From positions 45,376,793 to 45,440,792 of the forward strand of contig NC_077238.1 of the NCBI RefSeq assembly GCF_947179165.1: 64,000 nucleotides of DNA, written 5' to 3'. This document shows positions 1 to 11,278 of this stretch, piece by piece. Position 1 is the first letter of the stretch; each line of letters begins with the position of its first letter. Source of the DNA: Solanum dulcamara. Lineage: Eukaryota; Streptophyta; Magnoliopsida; Solanales; Solanaceae. The translations under genes were made by a program, and so were the position numbers. The notes under the pieces were generated by a model that saw only the letters and a list, made by a program, of their open reading frames with translations, was not told where the DNA came from and searched no databases.

Positions 1-774
1 TCGGGAAAGTCCATAGAGTTAGTTAAGAATCTTAAGAAGAGGAAGATTAATATAGCTTGCGTCCAAGAGACTAAATGGGTAGGACCTAAAGCTAAGGAGG
101 TGTATGGGTACAAACTTTGGTTTTCGGGCAAGTCGAGGTTTAAGAATGGAGTAGGGATCTTAGTAGATAGCGAGCTTAGAGATCAGGTGGTAGAGGTTAG
201 AAGGACCAATGATAGGATGATGATGATTAAGTTAGTCGTTGGAGGGCTCACCTTGAACATTATTAGTGTCTATGCGCCGCAAGTGAAGTTGGACGAGAAG
301 ACAAAAAGGCGCTTTTGGGAGGACTTGGACGAAGTGGTGGTCAGTATACCGCATACTGAGAAGCTATTCATAGGAGGAGATTTCAATGGGCACATTGGGT
401 CTGTTTCGATGGGCTATGACGAGGTGCATGGAGGATTTGGCTTCTAGTGCAGGAATAGTGGAGGAGCCTCACTCCTAGATTTCGCAAAAGCTTTTGGTTT
501 AAGGGTGGCCAACTCGAGTTTCCCAAAGAAGGAGGAGCACTTGGTAACCTTTCGTAGCTCGAGGGAGGCGATGCAAATAGACTTCTGGCTCCTTAGAAAA
601 GATGAGAAAAGCCTCTGTAAGGACTGCAAGGTCATACCAAGTGAGAATCTTATGACCCAACATAAACTATTGGTCATGGACTTGAAAATAAGAAGGAAAA
701 AGAAGAAGAGGATCGTGGATGACCGACTGAGGATTAGGTGGGGTTGTTTGACTCCATCTAGAGGCATGAGATAG
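1..774 (+). pseudogene. RTE LINE endonuclease domain (broken)
   Basis: Reading frame 1 runs from base 1 to 774 with one internal stop (TAG, 445-447). Visible endonuclease motifs are QETKW near the start, YAPQ at about 271-282, GGDFNGHIG at about 373-399 and QIDF at about 574-585, where the other copies read AKTQIDF. The enzyme family nicks target DNA to prime reverse transcription (established for apurinic-type LINE endonucleases). Two stops follow at 772-777, just after the domain. A minus-strand frame open at 444-818 is only a shadow. Confidence 0.9.
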
Positions 775-777
775 TAG

Positions 778-2783
778 GGGGAGGCGAGCAGTATTTGGGA
801 TAGGACGGCCAGCTGCATTAGGGAAATAGCTAAAGAGGGGCTGGGGGTCTCACGAGGCCGCCATGGTGGGCACCGAGGGGATTGGTGGTGGAATGGAGAA
901 TTCTAGGGAAAGGTAGAAGCAAAGAAGCAGGTATATGTAAAGTTGGTAGATAGCAAGGATGATTAAGATAAGCTAATGAATAAGAAAAAGTATAAGATGG
1001 CGAATAAGGAGGCGAAGATGGCAGTTTCGGCGGCTAAAATGGCAGCCTTTGAACGTCTTTATGCAGAACTAGAGGAAAAAGGCAGAGATAAGAAGCTATT
1101 TAAGCTTGCCAAGGCGAGAGAGAGGAAGGCACGTAACTTGGATCAAGTGAAGTACATCAAGGATGAGGATGGTCAAGTACTGGTACAAGAATCCCGCATT
1201 AGACAGAGATGGCAGTCATACTTTTACGAACTCTTGAATGAAGGAGGGGACAGAGACTTTTGTTGAGAGACTTGGAGCACTTGTATAGGCGTCGCGACTT
1301 TTGGTATTGTAGGAGAATAAAGGTTGAGGAAGTTAAGGGAGTTGTTCGTAGGATGAGTAGGGGAAAAGTGACCGGACCTGACGAGATCCCTGGGGAATTT
1401 TGGAAGAATGTAGGTAGGGTAGGATTGGAGTGGCTGACTGCGTTGTTCAATGTCATTTTCAGGACATCGAGGATGCTGGAAGAATGGAGGTGGAGTACAA
1501 TCATTCCCGTGTACAAGAACAAGGGAGACATTCAAAGCTACACCAACTATAGAGGTATCAAGCTGCTAAGTCACACTATGAAAATGTGGGAAAGGGTGAT
1601 TGAAATGAGGGTGAGGAGTAGTGTATCTATTTCAGAGAACCAGTTTGGATTCATGTCGGGGCGATCGACTACAGAAGCCATTCATATTGTAAGAAAATTG
1701 GTGGAGCAGTATAGGAAGCGAAAAAAGGACCTACACATGATATTCATTGACCTAGAAAAGGCCTATGACAAAGTTCCAAGAGAGGTCCTATGGAGATGCT
1801 TGGAGGCAAAATGTATACCAGTGGCGTACATTAGAGCGATTAAATACATGTATGATGGAGCTAAGACCAGGGTAAGGACGGTAGGAGGGGACTCGGAGCA
1901 CTTTCCTGTTATGATGGGGTTGCACTAGGGATCGACTCTTAGCCCATTTCTATTCGCCCTAGTGATGGATCAATTGACAACACAAACACAAGGTGAGGTG
2001 CCTTGGTGTATGTTGTTCGCGGATGACATAGTCCTGATTGATGAGACTCATAACGGAGTTAACGACAAGCTGGAGGGCTGAAGACAAACGTTGGAGTCTA
2101 AAGGATTTAAATTGAGTAGGACCAAGACAGAATACGTGGAGTGCAGTTTCAGTGACCTGCCGCGTGAGGCTGACGGGGAAGTGAGGCTTGGTACCCAGGC
2201 CATTCAAAAGAAAAGAAGCTTCAAGTACCTTGGGTCTATTATACAGAAAGATAGGGATATCGACGATGATGTTTCACACCGTATCGGTGCAGGATGGATG
2301 AAATGGAGGCTCGCCTCCGGAGTGTTGTGTGACAAGAAAGTGCCACCAAAACTCAAAGGCAAGTTCTACAAAGTGGTGGTTAGACCGACTCTATTGTACG
2401 GGGTAGAGTGTTGGCCAATCAAGAAACTTCATGTTCAGAAGATAAAAGTCACGGAAATGCGAATGATGTGGTGGATGTGTGGGCACACTAGGATGGATAG
2501 AATTAGGAATGAAGATATCCGAGACAAGGTGGGAGTGGCATCGGTGGAGGACAAGATGCGGGAAGCGAGACTGAGATGATTTGGGCATATGAAGAGGAGA
2601 GACACAAATGCTCTAGTGCGGAGGTGCGAGAGGTTGGCAATGGACAGTTTCAGGAGGGGCAAAGGGAGGCCGAAGAAGTATTGGGAAGAGGTGATTAGAC
2701 ATGATATGGCACAGTTGCAGCTCACCGAGGACATGACCTTAGATAGGAGACTGTGGAGGACTCAGACTAAGATAGTGGGCTAG
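778..2783 (+). pseudogene. RTE LINE reverse transcriptase domain (broken)
   Basis: The frame continues through a linker (778-1258), shifts once near 1258-1263, and then stays in one frame to the stop at 2781-2783. In-frame stops lie at 1926-1928, 2079-2081 and 2577-2579. RT landmarks are [34 protein letters not shown], the catalytic LFADDIVLI box at about 2010-2036, and the C-terminal [14 protein letters not shown]. The FADD box is intact but the protein cannot be made whole. The C-terminal region after RT has no recognised enzyme motif and is shared by all RTE copies here. Confidence 0.9.
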
Positions 2784-3054
2784 GTGGCCTATCTTTTCTC
2801 CATAGTAGTTGTAGTCGCGCTCATTTTTTTATTAACATATGATTTTTGCATGGGATTACTGCTTATATTAGTTGGTCCAGTTTACTTTGGGTATCCTATT
2901 TTATCTATAGTAGTTAATGCTCCTTTATCTCCGATCTTTCCTACCCTGACTTTATCGCTCTCATTATTCATATTTTTATATTGTTTGCTATATGCCTGGC
3001 TATACTGACCTATGTCTTGTTTTCGTTGTTTCTCCTCCCTTGTTCTTCTCTCTT

Positions 3055-3175
3055 AAGCCGAGGGTCTTTCGGAAACAGCCGCCCTACCTTTTAAGGTGGG
3101 GGTTAGGTCTGCGTACACTCTACCCTCCCCAGACCCCACATGGTGGGACTGTACTGGGTTTGTTGTTGTTGTTGT
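3055..3175 (+). repeat. RTE 3' tail with (TTG)n end
   Basis: A GC-rich segment containing CCGAGGGTCTTTCGGAAACAG, then CTGCGTACACTCTACCCTCC, ends in TTGTTGTTGTTGTTG. The same tail occurs in reverse complement at 37431-37575, 37757-37880 and 40147-40265. It is the 3' recognition region that plant RTE LINEs and some Solanaceae SINEs share (established knowledge), so it marks the 3' terminus of L1. Confidence 0.9.
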
Positions 3176-4187
3176 ATCCTAAATTGGAACATGCCTAAGG
3201 ACGGGGGTTTTACAATTTTTTTGTGACTAGATCATATAATTGAAACATGTGAGATATTTTAAGTAGTTAACTTATTTACGCAATGAATATTGAGAATATT
3301 TAAGATCACACACAAAAATCATTATTAGGCCAAAAGATAAGTAAATATTCATAAGTGAAAGAAAAACAATTGGTAACATGAAAGATAGCGCAAAGTAAAA
3401 GACAGAGACATCTCCTTTTAAATTAGAACTAAAGTTAGAGGACAAAGGAAAAATATAGGGCTTTTCAAAATGTTTCTCTTCACCTTTGTAACTGCAAATG
3501 TAATTCTTTTTGACTGTCACTAAATAATACAGACAGTGACATTTATGTTTATTATCGAAAAGTAACATATCCTTTAAAGATCTGTCCTTTGAATAAACAT
3601 TTCAAATCAGAAACACCATCTTCTTGGATCTGTCTTTGAGTTGTTTTGCATGGTCCAGCCTAAACTGCTACTACCAGTACAAAACAAATTCTTGATTTGA
3701 TGCCAAAGGGTATCTGCACTTTTCAGATTATGTCATGCACCATGCATGCATGCAGTAACCTGCTACTGCTCATGGTCAATGCTCATACAGGCCATCTTTA
3801 ATGCGGATCTCGAATTTAGGATCCGTTTAGTCATAATTTCAAAATTACTAATTTGAAATTAAATTTCTTTGGACAAGCAATTTAAATTTCAAAAATTGTA
3901 TTTTTTTAATATATAAACATGAATACCTCAAGCTTTGTAAAAATTATCAAAACTTCTCCTACTCTTACATAATTTTACAAAATGAGCAAATATAATTTAT
4001 AATTAAAGTATCGAAATATCCCAAGATACCGCATTAAGAAATTGTATATCTCCACGTCCCTTTTATAAACAAATGTTTGTGATTACATTATATTACAAAC
4101 TTTCAAATACACGTAAATTTACAAAATTACTGGTCCAATAAATCAACAATAGTAATAACTACCTAGTCTTTAATATAATCCTTTCAT
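3176..4187. other. AT-rich DNA without a recognisable gene
   Basis: No coding frame with family resemblance is visible on either strand; the 98-codon minus frame at 3272-3568 has no recognisable motif. Composition is AT-rich with short homopolymers. It may hold a decayed repeat that I cannot name. Confidence 0.6.
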
Positions 4188-4400
4188 CACTACACCAAAA
4201 ATGATCCTTACCGACAATATAATTAATTAATGACAATAGCTTAATTGCTACTAAATATGCATTTTGGAGTCAATTAACATTCCTTGAAAATGTTCTTAAA
4301 GGTTATAGCAACATTGAATCCAGTGACAATTAACTAATGCTGGTAAAGACTTTAGCATTTTTTATTAATGTGCATATTTATTGTAGCTAAAAGTTATTTT
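4188..4400. mobile_element. Possible one-ended CACTA-like terminus
   Basis: CACTACACCAAAAATGATCC at 4188-4207 resembles a CACTA-family terminal inverted repeat. It is followed by short words such as TACCGACAAT and TAGCAACATT, of the kind found in subterminal regions. No matching right end was found nearby, so this is at most a truncated end. Confidence 0.35.
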
Positions 4401-5272
4401 GTTCTAATTCATATGGACAATCCGTTCATATCAAACACGGGTATCTTTTTCTTTTTTTTGGCAAAACATAAAATTATTGAGCACGTTTCGTAAAATATAT
4501 ACTTATGGATCAAGTTTTAAATTTTAAGAAAATTAAATTGACAACTTTGAAATGGCAAGGATTTGAGATTTGAAAGTAAAATTCCAAATTGAAGTTGATT
4601 TTTTTTTTCTCTCATATGTCATAACCGAACACTGATTCAAATCAGCCTCTCAAATTGCATGTGGTGACGGATCCATAATTTAAAACAAGCGGGTTCATTC
4701 AATATATAGGGATCAATGATGATAGCCAACAGTTTATGTATAGCGTCGAGCAGAACAAGAAAAACTTGCCCGCTTATGTTTTTTTTGTAAATAATGTAAT
4801 CTCAAAATAGACTTATTTTAAACTCAACACTCTTTTTTATTTAATGAAGATGAGCAAATATTTTTTATCTTTTTTTTTTTACATTTATTTTTAAATAGAA
4901 AACTATAGAACTAAAAGTATTCACTTCATCAAGAATGTTAAAATTTATTAAATCTACGTAATATAACAAAATTTAATTATCATTATCAGTTCTCAATTGT
5001 TTATTCATGAAGAAAATACAATACAAGAGAGTTTTAAACTAAACACAACTAATATAAACTAGAGATAAGTGTCAAAAACACATCTAAACTATCACCTTTT
5101 TTTTAGCTTCATACTTAAACTATCACTTATTAGTTTGAAAAACACACATCAGTGGTGTGTGTAATACACTTTCTCTTTTATTTGAAATAATCTTGCCATA
5201 TGAAATTATACATGATAAAATATTCCACATTGACAAAATAAAATAAACTTTTACTATCAGTTGAAAGTTAAA
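4401..5272. other. AT-rich DNA, nothing recognised
   Basis: No gene or element ends were seen. A phrase at about 5065-5160 about 'cacatctaaactatcac' is typical of dispersed Solanaceae repeats, but no boundaries can be set. Confidence 0.5.
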
Positions 5273-5945
5273 GATCAAAATATTACTACTATCCAAAAAA
5301 AAGAAATTATTATTTTTTTAAAAATAAAATTTAAAATATTTTTTCTCACCCAACTACCATATATCAACCCTGTCCCCCACTCCCCCTCCCTCGACCTTAT
5401 ATATTTTTAAATTTCTTTTATAATATTTTTAAAAAATTCTGACTTCGCCTCCTCCCCCACTCCTTCCTACAAAAATTGATATTATTTTTATTTCTTAAAA
5501 AAAATAAAATTCCATCCACCCCATCCAATCTCCACTCCTAATTTTTTTTATTTTTCTCATTTTGTGTTAAATATGTACATATATTTTTAGAAAAAAATAA
5601 TTTCTACTTGCATACCGAATATAACATAAATAAAATTTTATTTTTTAAAAAAAAGTCATGCGGCAAGTAAAACATCCTCATATATATATATTAATAGCGA
5701 AAGATTAGGTGGCTGGGATAAAATTATTTTATTTTAAAAAATTAAAACAATGTCTAAATTATTATACAAGGGGATGGAGGAGATGAAGTAAGAATTTCTT
5801 TTACAATTTTTACAAAGAAAATTAAAAAGTAAACTAAAAATTTGGGGGTGGGGTGGGGTTGGGGGTTCGATGAGAAGAAGTGGTGGAGTGGGGTAAGAAA
5901 AATATTTTATAATTTTTTGGGGGGATAGTAATACTTTAATATTAA
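5273..5945. repeat. Imperfect long inverted repeat, MITE-like
   Basis: The left arm (about 5273-5400) includes ATTACTACTATCC, then AATATTTTTTCTCACCC and a C-rich stretch. The right arm (about 5830-5945) holds the approximate reverse complement in mirrored order: a G-rich stretch, GGGGTAAGAAAAATATTTT, then GGATAGTAATA. Mirrored order over about 100 bases makes chance unlikely, but no target duplication was identified and the arms are diverged. Confidence 0.45.
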
Positions 5946-5969
5946 GCCTAGTTAATTGACAAGCACTAA

Positions 5970-6360
5970 GAGCCCGTTTGGATGGTCTTAAAAAAAATAA
6001 CTTTTATGTATGAAGTGCTTTTAGAACTTTAAAGTGCTGAAAGTTATTTTTATAAATAAGCAGTTGAGTGTTTGGATAAAAGTGCTTAAATGAGGAAAAT
6101 TACGTGAATTTTAGGGTTAAAACAATAAAAATGGTAGTTTGGGAATTTAGTTAAAATATAAGGGATATAAAAGTAATTTCTATGGTCAAAGAAAATGACT
6201 TTAAGCACTTAGAAAAAAAAAGTTAGGAATCCTAACTTTTCATTTTTGACTGACTTTAAGAACTTTCTAGCTTAAAGTTAGCATTAGTCAAACACGTCCA
6301 AAAGCTGAAAAGGGGCTTTAAGTTGGTTTTGACCAACTTAAAGCCAATCCAAACGGGCTC
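5970..6360 (+). mobile_element. Tourist/Harbinger-like MITE, copy 1
   Basis: The element is 391 bp with terminal inverted repeats GAGCCCGTTTGGAT and ATCCAAACGGGCTC. It is flanked by TAA at 5967-5969 and 6361-6363. A 3-bp TAA/TTA duplication is the hallmark of PIF/Harbinger-type insertion. The interior has no coding potential. Copy 2 lies at 10029-10384 in the opposite orientation with the same TAA flank, which supports both boundaries. Confidence 0.85.
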
Positions 6361-6363
6361 TAA

Positions 6364-6905
6364 GTAATTAACTGAATATTGTTGGCTAATTTTTTGTTAG
6401 AATAATTACATCAAATGACCATGTAGACACATAATTTTTAATCGAATCCAAAATTTTACACCATTTTAGTGCTCAAATAATTCTTTTATACCTAATTTAA
6501 ATATTTTGATTTTATCTTATTTTTAGTAGGTTTATTTTAAAAGATTTGAAACTACAAAAATAGAGTCATATTTTAGAGTAAGTTTTGTTTTCCGATTTAC
6601 TTCAAAAGAAAAGAAAATTTACAAAAAAATATATATGTTTTCTTTTAAGTTAGGGTTTTATAAATAAACTAGTGTTTCTTAAGTATATTTTTATATCAGC
6701 TATTTAACTTTTATTTTATTTTATTAAGTTCAATATAGTTTCCTAATATTTCTATCATTATATTTTATTTTTATTTTTCCTTTCAAAACAAAACCATATG
6801 AAAAAATAATTAATCTTAATTCCTTCCCACTAATCCTCACCTCACCCCATTACCCCTATATACACTCCACAATCATCCACTCTCACCCTCACATACTCTC
6901 CCACT
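6364..6905. other. AT-rich DNA between MITE and hAT element
   Basis: No coding or RNA feature is recognised. A pyrimidine-rich stretch (CCACCCC-like words) lies at about 6830-6905, next to the hAT target site. Confidence 0.6.
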
Positions 6906-6913
6906 CCTACACC

Positions 6914-7900
6914 TAGGGCTGTTCACAGTTTTGGTTAAAACCAAAACCAAACCGAAAATTTAACCAAATCGAATAAAAAAACCGACATTTGGTTTGGTTT
7001 GGTTTGGTTTTAAATTTGAATAACCGATAATATTTGGTTTGGTTATGGTTATAGAAAAAAATAGCTGAATAAATAACCGAACCAAACCGATACTTATATA
7101 CATAAAATTTATAATTATTTGTACGTATAATATTAGTTTTTCATAAATAATTAAAGATATTTTATATATTTTAATTATTAATTTAATATTAATCTACTTA
7201 TTTTTAAGGTCCAACAATTCAAGCCCAACTCTCAAGCCCAATTATAAATTCTAATAAACACTAAACAGCAGTCCAAATCCAACAATCCAAGCCCATTAGC
7301 CCAACTCTCAAGCCCAATTCTAAATCCTCAATTCTTTATCCTAAATTCCTAATAAGCACTAAACACTTAAGCAACAGGCAGCAACATAAGGTAAAAGTTA
7401 AAACTTTAAAACCCTAGTATCTATTTTTCTTTTACATTTCTGTTCCTCTCATGTTGGTTTCTCACAAAGTCACAGACTCACAATCATAGACTAACAGTGA
7501 AGACTCAAAAGCAACCTCAACTCCTCAACCCCAAGTACAAGATTGTCAAATTTTGAGAAGGTTTATAAGAAGTTTTTCAAATTTTAAATTGATTTTAAGT
7601 TGTTTTCTTTTTTGTTTTGAATGTTTAAGTTGTTTCCTTTTCTGTTTTGAACCTCTGTGGGCTGTGAGAAAAAAAGAGCTTCGTAAGAATTTGAAGAATG
7701 TAGACTGAGAATATTTGAATTATCTCGGCTAGTCATAAACCGAATAACCGAACCAAACCGAACCAAACCGATAATAACCAAACCCGTGGTTATTATTTTA
7801 CTTGGTTTGGTTATGGTTTTAGACATTTAATAACCGATTAAATTGGTTTGGTTATAGTTTTAATTAATAACCGAACCAAATCGAACCACGAACACCCCTA
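6914..7900. mobile_element. Non-autonomous hAT-type element, 987 bp
   Basis: The ends read TAGGGCTGTTCA and GAACACCCCTA, matching the hAT-type terminal pattern (T/C)AGGG. The flanks carry a perfect 8-bp duplication, CCTACACC at 6906-6913 and 7901-7908, the size expected for hAT transposition. Subterminal regions are arrays of GGTTTGGTT on the left and AACCGAACCAAA on the right, forming long imperfect inverted repeats. No transposase is present. The interior (about 7200-7700) is not explained by the terminal arrays. Confidence 0.85.
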
Positions 7901-7908
7901 CCTACACC

Positions 7909-10025
7909 TAGATACTACGAAAACACCCACATAAAAAAGGGAGAATTCATAAGCTGCGGAGAAAAAATCAGCACAACACACATAATAAAAAAAAAAGGAG
8001 AAAGAAAAAAAGGAACTACACATTCATATCTTTTCATCTTTTCTCATTACTTCCATACAAACACTATACATATACCACCACATACAATCTACAAAATATT
8101 CGTGGATGTTCTAATCGAGCTTTGATCAGGCGCGGTACTTAATTTCTTTATTTGAGGTTCAACTTTACCTTTTCTCTTTAAATTATTTATGGAGTTTGAT
8201 GTAATTATATGATAGTTTTATTTTTATTCATAATTTGATAAAAATGAATATTGAGTTATGTGTTATATTTCTATTTAATGAATGAAGATTGTTTTAATTG
8301 GTGATTATTTTTGTTTATTTATTTTTACTTGTTGTTGTTGTTGTTGTAGTTGTTATCTCTTAAAAATGAACGGGTCACGGTGGTGTTCTTGTCTTGATTT
8401 AGATGTCAATAATGATAAAGTAGAAATTATTAGGCTCAAAAAATTATTGTCGTTTTTATTTTATCAAACAAAAAATGAGATTTATTTTAGCATGTTAGAA
8501 AAAACTGCATTATATGGATGCTTAATCTTGATGTTAACTTCAAGAGTAATAAAAATAAAAAGATATTGAAAATGATCCTTAAAAAATTTCTATTGTATCC
8601 TAGAAGTTTAGATTTATTTTATTTGATTTCTATAGAAGGAACAAATATTTTCTTCATTAGACGAACTTTTAGGCATATTAAAAATATTTGTTTCGATTAA
8701 GAATGCGATTGCACATCTTTTTTGAGACACTTAAAAGAAATTCAAGAATGCGGTGACGCATTTTGACCAAATTATTTAAAATATTAGCTTTCATTAATTT
8801 AATCAAGATACATAGAAAATATTAGGTGATGCAATCGAGAGAAGAAAATAATTATGCATTTAAGCTACTGTATGTCAAAACCGAGAATGCAATTATGCAT
8901 TTGATTTGAGACAAAAAAATCCAACAATAAAAATGCAAGAAAACTGTAGCCTATAATAATATATTCAAAATAGTATAAAATAAGTATAAGTTAATAAAAG
9001 TGAACGTGCTAGAATCATGGGACTCAAGATATGCCTAACACTTTCCCCTCGGTCAACAGAATTCTTACCCGAATTTTTAATTTGCAGACCAATAATTAAA
9101 GAGTCAACTTCTTTTTGATTAGGAATTTAAATAAGGTGACTTGGAACACCATAACTCAATCCCAAGTGGCGACTCTGAACAACATAAAAATAATTTATTT
9201 TCAATACCGTCACTTAAATTGGAAAAACTCAAAAAAAAAAAGGGGTGTGGCAGACCATTCAGTCAATTTGATTACCAAAAAAATGACCAGTTTCTTCTTC
9301 CAATTTTTTCTTTCAGTTCTGGTTCTTAATCCGTTTTTCTTCTTATTCTTCCAGTTTCTTCTTCCTGATTCGTCTTCTAGTTTTTCTTGTTCTTCCAATT
9401 TTTTCTTCTTCTTTTTAAAAAATTGATGTACCGTAAATGTGAATCGTTTTGAGCGAATTATATATCAAAAGACTCGAAACATCGAAAAGATTTCATATGT
9501 ACATTTTGGAATTGTTTAAAGGTGATTTTGAGTTGATCGAGGCAATACCTCTTATTTAATCTTGCTATACGTCCAAGCCCTCTCCCATCGGTAGTTGGAA
9601 GCAGAACAGAAACTGAATAGTCGGTGTATACTTCATATATACTCGATGTATATTTCATGTATAGTTAAATTATATTCAGCTTTTTGAATATATCATAATG
9701 TATATAGCTCATGTATAGGTAAACTATATTGTATATTCAATGTATACTTTTTATGACTTTTGACAAGCTATATTTATTGTATAGTTACTGTATATTTCCT
9801 CTGATTTTTGTGTATTTTTTATGTAAATAAAACATGACTATATTTGTTATATACTAAGTACTTTATTGTATATATTTGAAACCAACCCTTGTTTTCGTAA
9901 CATGGCAGGACAATTGGCCTACCATATGGAACCTAAAACAACAAAATGAAGCGTGAAACGTTGCCAAGGGAATTCGATCTATCATTCTCACCATGGGCTT
10001 GAATCCTAGAACATTGTATCAAAGC
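7909..10025. other. AT-rich intergenic DNA with repeat fragments
   Basis: No gene is recognised. A segment at about 9001-9250 (words CTAACACTTTCCCCTCGGTC and AAGTGGCGACTCTGAAC) looks like a dispersed repeat fragment. A polypyrimidine run (TTC-rich) spans about 9290-9420. About 9600-9880 is a loose series of TGTATA-containing words. A (TTG)n run at 8331-8348 lacks the RTE tail. Confidence 0.55.
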
Positions 10026-10028
10026 TAA

Positions 10029-10384
10029 GAGCCCGTTTGGATGGGTTTTAAGTTGGTCAAAACCAATTTAAAGCTCTCTTTTAGTTTTTGAATGTATTTG
10101 TCTAATGCCAAAAATGAAAAGTTAGATTCCTAACTTTTTTTTCTAAGTGCTTAAAGTTATTTTCTTTGACCATGGAAATTATTTTTATATCCCTTATATT
10201 TTAACTAAATTCCCAAACTACCCTTTTATTCTTTTAACCCTAAAATTCACATCATTTTCCTCATTTAAGCACTTTTATCCAAACACTCAACTGCTTATTT
10301 ATAAAAATAACTTTCAGCACTTCAAAGTTCTAAAAGCACTTCATACATAAAAGTTACTTTTTTTAAGCACATCCAAACGGGCTC
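10029..10384 (-). mobile_element. Tourist/Harbinger-like MITE, copy 2
   Basis: The element is 356 bp with the same GAGCCCGTTTGGAT ends as copy 1 and TAA at 10026-10028 and 10385-10387. Its interior is the reverse complement of copy 1: for example CATACATAAAAGTTACTT near its right end mirrors the left end of the first copy. The 35-bp length difference comes from small internal changes. Confidence 0.85.
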
Positions 10385-10387
10385 TAA

Positions 10388-11278
10388 ATCTTGTGTTGTG
10401 GAGATTTAAATGTTTCATATATTAATATTTAACAATAATTTTTCATATACGGATAGTGAATTGATGGACAAAGCGGGTTAAGTTGAACCCACTTAACATT
10501 AACTGGGTCTGTTCTTGATTGCATGACCAAACATCTACCTAATATCACTAGGTGCCAATAATGATTGATCTTATAGGGTGTGTTTGGTACAAAGTAAATT
10601 ATTTTAAAAATATATATTGGCAACAAAATTTCCAGCAAAATGGAAAAACGATTTTCTTCAATATTATTATGTATGCATGTATAATTATTATGTATTTCTA
10701 AACTGTATTATATTATAATCATTATATGATATGTATGTCAGAAAATACATAAATTTCACTTAAAGTTGTTTCTGTGAGTTTTGTTTACCCCTATTCTTAT
10801 TGGAAGTAAATTTACCACCCCACGATGTTTAAACCAACTTTGTCATATTTACTTGTTTTACACTCACCATTCACGTCATGGCACATAAATTCTTTTCTTT
10901 TTTTCCATCATTTCTTCTTTACATATTCCATACATCTCACTCAACCAAAAAGAAAAATTACCACCCCCGTATCATCAATTTTTCCTTATCATCACCTTTT
11001 TTTACTTTTTTTTCACCATTCTATCTTCACAAAAATTTGATTTTCATTTCTTGGGTTACATGGAGTTGTTGACAAAAATCCCATGAAGAAGGTCAGAAAA
11101 TTTTTCGGCAAGATAGGAGATGGAAAAAAATGTGAGTGAAGATTGGAGGTGTTGAAAATGAGAAAATCAAATTTTGTGTGTAACTAGTTAATATGTTTGG
11201 AATGATTTGATATTTAGGTAGCACGTGGATAGTGAGCGTGGAGTTGGAGAAATAAGGTGGTGTTATGGTGATTTTTTT
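10388..11278. other. AT-rich DNA, possible truncated repeat
   Basis: AGGGTGTGTTTGGTAC at about 10575 resembles the end of a hAT-like repeat, but no partner end was found. About 10870-11040 is pyrimidine-rich. No coding feature is supported. Confidence 0.5.

Larger units (their letters stand above)
1..3175 (+). mobile_element. RTE-clade LINE, copy L1 (5' end outside window)
   Basis: This non-LTR retrotransposon encodes an apurinic-type endonuclease followed by a reverse transcriptase and ends in a GC-rich 3' tail with (TTG)4. The order endonuclease, RT, short 3' UTR and (TTG)n is that of plant RTE LINEs. Several stops and one frame change show that it is dead. The 5' end lies beyond base 1, because the first codons already fall inside the endonuclease. 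Five further RTE pieces occur in the window, all on the minus strand. Confidence 0.93.

Noticed and set aside
8331..8348. RTE LINE tail from a (TTG)n run
   Set aside because: The conserved GC-rich tail that precedes (TTG)n in true copies is absent; it is a simple repeat.
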